Assembly (NCBI GenBank): GCA_037447605.1
Contig: CM074808.1
Coordinates: forward strand, 3,670,310 to 3,734,309
Reading direction: 5' to 3'
DNA from: Zygnema circumcarinatum
Lineage: Eukaryota; Streptophyta; Zygnematophyceae; Zygnematales; Zygnemataceae
Length of the DNA: 64,000 bases
Part shown: in pieces, positions 45,401 to 54,939 of the stretch
Layout of the letters: each line of letters begins with the position of its first letter
Numbering within the stretch: position 1 is the first letter of the stretch
Program-made: the position numbers and the translations under genes
The notes under the pieces: model-generated
Databases searched by the model: none
Seen by the model: only the letters and a program-made list of their open reading frames with translations
What the model was told of the DNA's origin: nothing

Positions 45401-48281
45401 CTTACAGTATCTGTTATCCAATTCAGGAGACCCCCTCTTGTGGAAATTCCGATAATCACCGGCTGGTTTGCAACAGCTCGCATCAATGCCTTTGGATCCA
45501 ATGGAGGGACCTTCTCCCAACCGATCACGGTATCCATTGCGAGAGGGCTCGTCTGCAAGCACAAACAGCTTCCATTGATTTGAGTGAAGGAGATACACAA
45601 ATTCTAACTATTTTCTTTGTTGAAGGCTGGTATTATAAAAATATGTCGAAAATAGCTGAAAGTGAAAGAGAGAGCAATTGCTGTAGTACTTACGCTGCTG
45701 CCATTGCATGATCCTCCACTGTTGTACTCCGATTCAGTTTGAACAAAACCACCTCGAGCAACATACTCCAACGCATCTTCAGGAAGACCTCCCGTGCAGT
45801 TATCAAATGTTTTGATAGCTTCACCGACGCAGTCGATCAGCTCTTCCACCGACAGGCGCTCAGAATAAGTTGAGTTATTCAAAAAAAGGTTGATCATCTG
45901 TGCAGCTTGAACTGCATCAACCGCTGAGTAAGCCCAGCTAGCAGCTGCGTGGGAAGGAAAGCAAAGACATGCGATTAGGGTTGCAGACTTAGGGTTTCTG
46001 TGGTTTTATGGCAGCAACAGTTAAAGACGAAAAGCAATTCCGCGCTTGTCTGAATTGCATGCAATTGCCTTTAATGATGATACAACCAACACATTCTGTG
46101 ATCAGAGGCTCACCACATTCCATCTGGTTGCGCACCGACTCGGCAAAAATATGCCTCCAATCGACTACTGCAGGGAGTGCTCCATCAGGAATGCTCTCAT
46201 AACGAGAAAACACGTTTTTCTTGATGAAGGCTATGTCTCTATAAATGGATGAAATGTTCAGGTTTAAGCCCGTGGTGAAGTTTCCACTTTTCCCGCCTAA
46301 AATGATCCTCTCGCTGGGAACGGAGGGTGCACCACATGTCACGTAGTCCGGTGTCACGTCACACTGCTGGACTTCGTCTCCAAAGATAAGCGGCTCCGGA
46401 CACACGAAAATTTCCAGGACGGTTCCGTTTCCAGAGCAGCTGCAGTAGTGGCTGTAGCACAGAGGAAGGCGGAAAAATCATCTGTAAATCTCGGGCAGAA
46501 TGACAACGAAATGGATAACAAGGGAATGAACATTTTCTCTTTTTTTTTTTTTGAAAAACAAAAAACAATATGACAAAGACAACTTGTTTTGATGTAGATC
46601 TATTTCCGCTCGTTGTATTAAACAAATTTGGAGGGCAGTATTTGTAGGTCAGAGTTGACCCACCTGCAAAACGGAGGCTCGATTCGGCGATCAGCAAAAA
46701 GGCCAGCGCTCTTATTGACACAGCATGTGTCCTCTATTCGCAACTGCATTCAAAGGGAAATCGAAGCATGAGTTTTGAGTTTCTCGGTGTGGTAAAACCG
46801 AAACATATCCTCAGAATTTGTAAGACTTGCACATCCAATGATTGCAATGAGAAAAGCAGGAAAGAAACAGGCAGGAAAGGAACATTCAACCTGCTTACTT
46901 TAGTTGAAGGTTCGAGATATGGTGGAGGAGGAGCTTGAAAGATCGGAGCTGGAGGCACTGGTGGATATGGAGGAGAAGGTGGAGGTGGATATACAGGTCT
47001 GCATGGTGGAGGTGGGGGTAGAGCTGGAGTTGGGGAAGGACCTGGTGCTAGTGGAGGTGAAGTTGGGGGAGGTGGTGGAAGTGGTAGGTTTTCTGTAGGT
47101 GGCGGAAATCCTTCAGGCGATGAAGGTGGTGTGGGGACTAAAGGAGGTGATGGAGTGGGAGGTGAGGGAGGAGGAGAAGGGAACCTCCGCCTCTTTCCAA
47201 CGCCGGGAGGATGCTTTCCAATTCCTGGAGGGTGCCTCCCTACGCCTGGCGGGTGTCTTCCAGAGGGGGGTATTCCGGGGACCCGCCTATTTCCTACTCC
47301 TGGAGGGTGATTTCCTACTCCCGGGGGATGTCTTCCGACCCCGGGAGGATGCCTCCCCTTAGGAACGGGTTGTCCAGAGGTTATATGACCGCCAACACCA
47401 GGTGGGTGCTTTCCAACACCGGGAGGATGCTTCCCATTCGTCTGTGGTAGTGAGGAGGGTGAGGAAGGGAGTGGGGGAGTGGTAGTAAGGGCCTGCAGAG
47501 ACTGCAATGGAGGTTTCAGGAGGAACATGAATAGGGTTAGGTGTTGCCAATAGTGAAACGAAGTCAACAAACCATGTTCAGATGGAGGCAAAACTTGATT
47601 TTAACATCAAGGAAACCTTTTTTTTTTTTCGTTTGAAGTTCGGTTGAAAATTTGAGGTTAAGTTAAAGGACGACATTGGATTGTTCGTTATTTGATGCTG
47701 GAATTATGATTGAGGACAAATCGAGTCCTTTTTGAGATAATCAGGTTTATTTGCTAAAGTCATCATCAACTTTTTTATCCAAAACCAGGGGGAAGATCAT
47801 TTCTGATTGCCCATAAAAATCACACAAATTTTCCAACATGCATAAAGCAGCTGCACTTGAACATGATAAGGATGATATGTGATTATATGTGGTCGGCTGT
47901 ATAGGGGCCCACCTCATTCTCAGTACCCTGCCACGTGTCTCCTGCCGCATCCTCCCAGCTGGCAAGCTCCCGTGCTACCACCGTAGCTTCCTCCTCTCCC
48001 TCACCCGCCAACTCGTTTCTCTCTCCCTCTCCCTCTCCCTCTCTCTCGTTCGCCCCCCTCATACTGTACCATTTAAGGGCCAACTGCTTCAAAGAACTGC
48101 TAACTGAGAAAGTCTCTTGGTCGGAGAACTTTTCCATGTCAGTTTCTGTTGGTTCGAAAGACCGGCTGTTGTGCTTTGGGTCGTTGGGCCATTGAAAGAG
48201 GAAGGGGAGGTGTTGGTAGGAGAGTCTTGCTGACATCAGCAGGAGCGTGATGCAGAGAACAAACTGGGCTGCTGGCGTCAT
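39420..48281 (-). CDS. Secreted mosaic protein: HRGP, papain-like (Cys to Ser), PAN/apple-like, HRGP, 2 EGF, 4 LysM
   Basis: Nineteen exons: 48281-47913, 47492-46899, 46743-46664, 46451-46114, 45944-45694, 45552-45406, 45204-44874, 44820-44740, 44614-44561, 44355-44086, 43919-43683, 43398-43077, 42967-42153, 41917-41768, 41608-41496, 41134-41024, 40724-40623, 40463-40290, 39740-39420; 4860 nt, 1619 residues, every junction in phase. Order: signal peptide; acidic segment; HRGP with about nine HPPGVG units (residues 124-321); Cys-rich; C1A papain domain (about 435-690) with oxyanion Gln457, His612 and Asn631 but Ser463 in CAASWAYS where the nucleophilic Cys belongs; two PAN/apple-like Cys modules (749-917); second PPSPPPP linker; EGF modules (about 1245-1346); LysM units with GDTC and NPGL-type cores (about 1360-1612). 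It should be extracellular; LysM suggests chitin or peptidoglycan-like glycan binding. Exon 1 is the least certain: its link to exon 2 rests on phase and a good donor only. Confidence 0.8.
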
Positions 48282-49630
48282 CTTATTTCTCAGTAGAGAA
48301 GCTCCGAGCTGGAACTGAACTGCAACTAAATTTAACGGATTTTTGGCGCTGGGAAGGGACGTTCCTGCTCAGTTGATTGACCTGCGCAGAAAGGTTCAGA
48401 GAATAGAATTAAGTGCAGGAAAAATACAGCTACAGAAAGAGTGAGAGACAATTTATTACTAAAAGTTTACAGTTTTCGTTGCTTTGACATTTTTCCTCAA
48501 TCTCTTCTTCTGCCAGCTCTTTCCTCCCTTTTGCTCTTCTTTCCCATCCCCTGCTGGGTCCCCTCCTCTCCTTCGGCCTCTCCCGCCCCTCCCATCTCAC
48601 TCTCCCTGTTCCTCTTCCTTCCCTTTTCCCTCCCTCACCGGGCTCCCTCCTCCTCCTCCTCCTCCCTCCTCCTGTCTCTCGCCTTCCCTTCTACCTTTCC
48701 CCTTACCTGCCCCCTCCCCCTCCCCCTCTCCCTCTCCCTCTCCGCGCTCCAAAATGCCCCTTGAAACACTGCTAAAGCCCAATTTTGAGCTGAACATTTT
48801 CTGAAGATAAAAGTTGACTACAAACATTCAGGAGCTCAGAATGAGGAAGAAAACGAAAAATGACTTCCAGAGCTTATGATCTGCAAAGTGATGTAGTTTT
48901 CTCCTGGAAAGACCCCAGCAGAAAAAGACTAGCCGAGGTGGCTCTAGTGAGAAAGAAAGGAAAGAGCCCGTGGGAAAGCTGGCAAGGAGGCCGTAAGAAG
49001 CAACGGAACTGATGGGTTCTATGGAGAGAGGATATGAAAGAAGGAGAGGTAGAGCCACATTGAGGAGGAGAGGGAGGGAGAGGAGCAAGGAGGGGGGAGA
49101 AGACGCCAGTACAAGAGAAAGGAGAAAGTGGGAGACAGGCAGACATGCAAAAGGACAGACACGGTGAGGGAGAGAGAGAGAGAAAGAGAGGGAGAGAAAG
49201 CGAATTTTCCTCCTACCTTTACCTGACAGCTCTGGAGGACACCCACGTCTGCGATAGAAGACGGGTCTAATTTCCCTCTTCTAAAAAGGCAGAAAAAGAG
49301 AGAGAATAAGAGAAAGAGTGGGAGAGAGAGAGAGAGGAAGTAGAAAGAGAAGGAGAGTGGGAGAAGGGGTGAGAGAGGCTTCAAGAGAGAGATTCCAGGC
49401 CTTAATTTTCTAACTATTAAAATCTGCTTCTCTCATTAGTTGTCTGATGCGCCGAATGGAGGAACGGAGGGCGGCCGTTGGCCGGCCATCCAAAGGGAAG
49501 CCAAAAAACTAGCCGTTGGAAGGAGCCGGTCCGGACAAGGCGCCGCCGGATGCGGCCAACGGCGACATGGCCGAAAACCGACAAATCGTACGCTGCAAAG
49601 AACTATCCGTACCATTTGGACGTACGGAGT
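48282..49630. other. Intergenic: promoter of the mosaic gene and low-complexity tracts
   Basis: A pyrimidine-rich stretch lies at about 48490-48750 and a purine-rich one at about 49040-49380. No gene is recognised in either strand. Confidence 0.5.
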
Positions 49631-50125
49631 CCGTACGGTTTTTGAAACGTTTCGCCGGCTTTGGCTTGCGCCGTCACTCCGACCAATCGCGTTCGTTCTT
49701 CACATGTCCAAACGATCTTGACCGTCAATCTCGTTCAATTGTACCAGTCAACGGCTCAAAAAAGTTGACTCAAGATTTTGTCCAGGCGATGTTTAGGACC
49801 CCTACAATACAAAAAAGAGATTCGCAGGTGCGAATACTGACCAATAGCAACATGTCATTGTCGTACGAATTTTTGTCCACACTGGAATTCGAACGAATGG
49901 CCTACTGCTATTGGTCAGTTTTCACACCTGCGAATCTATTTTTTGTATTGTAGCGGTCCTTAAGATCGCCTGTGGACGAAGATTTGAGTCAACTTTTTGG
50001 AACCGTCGACTGGTAGGCTTTAATCAGATTGACGGTCAGGATCATTTATACGTGTAAAGGACGAACGCAATTGGTCGAGGGATGGCATAAGGCCAAAGCC
50101 GGCAAAACGTTTCAAAAACCGTACG
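49631..50125. repeat. Inverted repeat, arms about 215 bp, with a third direct copy downstream
   Basis: About 49631-49847 is repeated inverted at about 49908-50125 with a 60-bp spacer. Shared words include GTACGGTTTTTGAAACG and its complement, CGCAGGTG/CACCTGCG, and CTACAATACAAAAAA with its complement. A direct partial copy of the right arm follows at about 50203-50355 (TTTTGTAGCGGTCCTTAAG...). It is probably a foldback or MITE-derived structure; no target duplication was found. Confidence 0.7.
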
Positions 50126-50471
50126 AGTACGTAAAAACGGTACGAACAGCACTTTTTGCAGCGTACGATTTGTCGTTTTTTGCCAAGGCGGCACCATTTC
50201 CTTTTGTAGCGGTCCTTAAGGACAAGGACAAGAATTTGGAGTCAACGTTTCTAGACCGTTGACTGGACTGGACCGGCGGCTGAGATCAGTCGCACGTGTA
50301 AAAAACAAACGCGATAGGTCGGAGGAATGGTTTAAAAAAAAACGTTCCGTACGGTTTTGGCGGCACTAGGAAGAGTTCTTTCTTGGAGTCGGAAATATAA
50401 AAATAAAATGAACATCGCAAAATTGCGCGTTCCATGGTCCAAATTTTGCGAACTGGTTCAAAGCTCCGGAG

Positions 50472-50600
50472 TCGCAAACTGGGGCGGAAAAGTTTGCAAC
50501 TTTGAAACCAAGTTTTTTAACTCGCTCCAACTTGTTTGAACGACAACCGTTCACACGTGCAAGATGACGTCGTCCGAGTTGGACTGCGTCAGCAAAAATT
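50472..50600 (+). repeat. Dispersed repeat, copy 2 (related to 4090-4208)
   Basis: It shares the ordered words GCAAACTG, AAAAGTTTGCAAC, CACACGTGCA and GTCAGCAAAAAT with the segment at 4090-4208. Identity by eye is about 70 percent. Confidence 0.5.
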
Positions 50601-51130
50601 GAAGGACTGAGAAATGCATGGGACTGGACACAGTTGAACTGCTAGTTTTACGAACATGTGAACGTTCTGTAACACGGTGGCCTGCACATGCGTAGGCGCG
50701 TCGACGTGACACCAGAGCTTTTGAGAACGCTCTACGGCGCTCTATGCTCTTCGAAACGTACCGGTTCCTTGTCGCCACCTAGAACTAGTTCAGTTCCCCG
50801 TTCGGGCCGTAGCTCCCATTGAAGGGTTACCTCTCTTTCGCTCGCTCTCAGACGGCCTCAACATCGCTAGTATGGCAGCAGAGCACACACTCATCGACGG
50901 CGAGCAAAAGGTGCATTATGCAGGTCTGCATGGCCGGCGGCATGAAGGCCCCAAAAGACAGAGTGCGTCGATGAAAACCACACAACCTTCGGTAACAGAA
51001 TCGGCTTGAAAATCACAGCCTTTATCACTAGGAACAACTATGGGTCTATGGCCTATGACATGCGGCACATGCATGCCCATGCCCCCATGCCTATCCCCCC
51101 ATGCCAGCACTCAGACCCTCCATGGTATGC
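50601..51130. other. Intergenic downstream of O-fucosyltransferase-like gene B
   Basis: No gene is recognised. Repeated CATGCC/CCCATGCC words occur at 51060-51105, similar in style to the 3792-3842 patch. Confidence 0.4.
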
Positions 51131-54099
51131 CTAAATCGTGGCATCGAGGCATGTAGCCGTACCCAGCCCTTGCCGCATCCGCACGACGTCTTCAGTAAAG
51201 CTCGAATTCCTTGATCCAAAGAATGCTGCTCCCAAGGCCAGCACGACTGCGTCTAGACCTTCAACCGCTTGCTCCCGTGTTGCCCATTTTTTTCTCCTCA
51301 GAGCCCAGTTCCATTGCTCGGTGTTCGCAACGTTACGACTTAAGAAGGCGAGCCTCCTTTCCGTTAGAGCCTGTCCCCAATGGATGGCGCCACACAGTCA
51401 AGGAGAGCTCGATTACTTAGGCTGCAAGTCAAGCGTCTGCGGATGTAAGGAAAGGAGATTTTGTGAAAAATGGGCAGTTCTCTATACAACATTCAGTAGC
51501 TACTTCAGTGCCTGGTATCAAGAGAAGGAGGGGGAGAGAGGGAGTAGATGTTCCTGTTAAGAAAATAGGTTTCGATCCGATCAGAATGCCATAATACATG
51601 TGCTGCTTTGGAAGGTCTGGGTGGATAGGACCTTTACCGTAACAAGTTTACGAAAGTTGTCGATCAGTTCCGTTGGCATGTCCGTTGCCATGTAAACAGT
51701 GCTAACTCTGTTCAGAAACACCCCCAAACCCTTCAATACTTCATTACTTGCTCTAAACTTGCTTCCTGCATAGCTTTTGTACTGTCAAACAGAGTCGAAT
51801 TTTTTTCCTATAATTGACATTCTCTACGTGAAGGGAGCTTCACTTCTCCCCAAGAATCAAATAACCTAAGCATTGCTGAAACGCATGAGAAGAAGGGAAA
51901 AGGACGAGAAAGGTAACATGGAGAAGAAGAAGAAGAAGCCGAACAGAGAGGAAGACGGAGGAAGGAAGTAATGAGGGAGAAGGAACAAGGGGGAAAGCGA
52001 AAGGAGGAAGAAAAAAAATAACGGACGTAGAGTTATAGAAATTTTACCCTTCAAAGTTACGCAGCCATGTACTGAGACCCCGTGCAAATTCCGTACTTCC
52101 GTCAGACGAGTTTCCATGCGGCACATATATTCCCACATATCGATCATTTACAAATGCTCTTCTGAAGGTTTCGGCAGTCTCCCAAATCGATGGATCTGGC
52201 TGACCTATCACCACCACCTCCATCTCCAAACTTTTAGGTTCATAAAACCTCAGAACAGTGTCTTCGAACTCAGCAAGAAACCATTATCTGTTGTAATTTG
52301 GGTTCATAGATCGAAGGGTCCCAGAAATAGCTAATCTCTCTCTTTAAGATGATTCAGAAAGCTCTAAAGGCACCTGAATAACCAACTTGCAGGAAAGGTC
52401 TTTTTGTTTTACTACTCCATTGGCTCCCTTGCCAGAGTCAGGCATTTTCTCATGTTCAAAAAAGGAGAGATCTCCAAAGCTGCAAAATGCACCGCAAAAC
52501 AAAGCCGGTAAGTTTAATATCGGACGATAAAAAACATATCAGTGAGACCGTTTCCAGTTGACAGTAACGGAATCAGTTACAATTAGGCTTGCTCACCTGA
52601 TCACAGGGTCCTCCAGGGTCCCATACGCTGCAAGAAGTTGCTCATATGTTGGAAATGTTTGAGTTTTAACCATGTTTGGATGAAATCCCGGTTCTACGGA
52701 GATAAGGGACATGGAATCCTTCCACGAATCCCACGACTTGCAATGTTCAACGCCTTCCAAACTCGTCCAGAAACAATAAATCTGCCTTCCAACATGCAAA
52801 GTAGACAGTCTTGGTAGTGAGCAAGTCTTGAAAGCTATGTATTCATTCACCGAAACTTGAAACTAACAATGACAAAAAGAATTCTTAAAAAGGATGACAT
52901 GAATGAGTTGACAGACTCACTTTGGTCTTCAAAATTTTGTACTTTGTGCGCCTGAAGAAATTATGCATGTCAATCAATACGTCTCCCATGCATGCCATGG
53001 CATGACGCATGTTAACTGCGATTTCCATATCGAAATCTGCTGCAGGACTTATGTCATAGAACGGAAGAACGAGAGTCCGACTGAGCAGGGCTGCCAAACT
53101 CGAATAGCGCTCAAAGCAGAGGACTCGAGAGCTCATCGATCCTTCGCTGCAGAGCGCAACCAAATACCTGGTTTTGAAAAAAAAAAAAAAATTTAAGAAA
53201 AACAAAAAAGACATTCAGTTCAAACATTCACTTCCGAGGTTTTCCGTTCAGACCAGGATGCATTGACAAAAGGAAAAACAGTCAAGTTTAGGCAATTCAG
53301 GGAGGATAGATTTTACACCTTCCAGGCACTGCCTTCCACTCCAAACGATATGATGGCTGCAAGTACGGAAGATTCGCTGCATCAGAAGGACATAATTCCG
53401 GGAAGCTTCCATCTTTTGTTATCATTGTGTCACCTTCCAATCCCTCAGCACTTTGCTGCATTTTAGCCTTCACATTTGTGATAAGATCTGAAAGAACTTC
53501 AGCTTCCAAGACTCTCTCCCTCCGAAGCTCTGAAATCGCATCCTCGGAATCGTTGGCATTGTTTGAAGAACGTTTGTGTCCCGCTTCAACGACGGCTACG
53601 ATATTTTTGGCATTTTTTGCCAACTGAGCATTCATAGAAACGGCTTGCTTTTCTATCGCATCTCCCAAAGCTCGCCATAGAGAGCTTGCCTGTTCGAGCT
53701 TGTCTTTCTGAACTTCCAAAGATTTATATTCAGATGCATCCTCCTTAATTGATTTTTTGCTTTCTTCCAAAAAGGACATAAGCTCTGACGCGGCTTCTCG
53801 AGCGCTCTTTGTCAGCTGCTCCAAACGGAGGTTGTCTATGGCACCGTTACAGTTAAGGCTGCCGTTTTTGGTTCCAAAGAGACTTCTCGCATTTTGCAGA
53901 GCTTGTAAAGGCTTAGAACCTCCGACTGTATGCAAAAGTATAAGGAGAAAATGTGAGAAAACAATGGGAAACGATGGATGAAAAGGAGGGAAAAGGATTG
54001 AAGAGAGGGGGAGAGAAGTTCAGTGCTGTGGAAGGACCTTTCAAGCATTTGGAGCAGCAGGCTGAGAGAGAAAAATGGGCGAAAGAGAGAGAGAGAGAA

Positions 54100-54183
<84 letters not shown>

Positions 54184-54318
54184 CGAGAGAGAGAGAGAGA
54201 GAGAGGCTGCTCTCCGCGCACCTGAAGAACGAGATTCTGATGCAAGAACCTTAATGTTTCCGTCAAGGAGAACAAGGAGGTAAAAAAAAGCCGTCACTGA
54301 TCGTGCGTGTAGGGGCAT
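51131..54318 (-). CDS. O-fucosyltransferase-like protein B, paralogue of 12394-16146, HxRR motif lost
   Basis: Exons: 54318-54222, 53925-53319, 53167-52921, 52862-52597, 52479-52374, 52268-52048, 51707-51638, 51370-51131, totalling 617 residues, all in phase. A hydrophobic N terminus (about 9-25) is followed by a long coiled-coil-like stem rich in E, K and A. The catalytic-region blocks align with gene A: LVALCSEGSMSSRVLCFERY, FGDLSFFE, LEMEVVVIGQPD, VSTVYMATD and GSRNSSFTEDVVRMRQG. Junction phases match gene A almost throughout; gene A has one extra intron in the sixth exon. Where gene A reads AMHLRRGDF, this protein reads GIYVPHGNS, so the nucleotide-sugar-binding Arg pair is absent. It is transcribed divergently from HGH1. 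A non-catalytic partner of gene A is possible (inference). Confidence 0.85.
53985..54206. repeat. (GA)n tract in intron 1 of gene B
   Basis: Long GA runs interrupted by AAA and GC lie at about 54080-54205 within the intron 53926-54221. They end about 15 bp from the donor. Confidence 0.9.
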
Positions 54319-54939
54319 GGCTTTCCTACAAACCCTAGAATCAGAACATAAGAACATGTTTGAAGTTGTATTCCATTCTTATACGCTAATATGCACCTCG
54401 CAAAGCCAAGCTTTAGTAGAAAAAACAAAGCGCCAAACTATGGAGTCCTTACGGCCCACCTGGTAGCAACCATGGCCTGTGCAGGGGACACCATAACAAA
54501 GAAACCTGCAAGCCTTCTGTCCAGAAGTTTGCAATCGGTATGACGTCATGTGACTATATATGACGTCATGAATCGCATTTTGGGCCTTCCGTCAGGCCTT
54601 CGGGCAGACAAAATGGATCCGATCTATGGACCAAATTCCGTTCTCAAAATTCACAGAATCCGTTGAGATCTGTTCGACACCAATCAGCCACGTCGGATTT
54701 CAGAGAGGCCCTGAATCGTAGAATGTTTGAGCCCAAAATCGGCCACGTCGGATTTCAAAGAGATCCCGAAACGTAGAATATTTTGGAGTCTAAATTTTTT
54801 TTCAAATTTGAACCCAAACCAAGCTCTCCCCCGCGTTCAGCGTGACAGCGTGTCACGCTCTCCTCCCTTTTTAGGGTTCGCCTTTTCCCAGCGGTGCGCG
54901 CTCCCTCTCTCGCTGTTCGACCGCCGATGTGAAAGGGGG
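54319..54939. promoter_or_regulatory. Divergent promoter between gene B and HGH1 with paired TGACGTCA sites
   Basis: Two perfect TGACGTCA palindromes lie at 54541-54548 and 54561-54568, exactly 20 bp apart. Further towards HGH1, two direct copies of a roughly 45-bp unit (about 54687-54733 and 54733-54779) share CCACGTCGGATTTCA and CGTAGAAT. TGACGTCA is the classic bZIP/CRE-type site; regulation of both genes is inferred. Confidence 0.6.
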
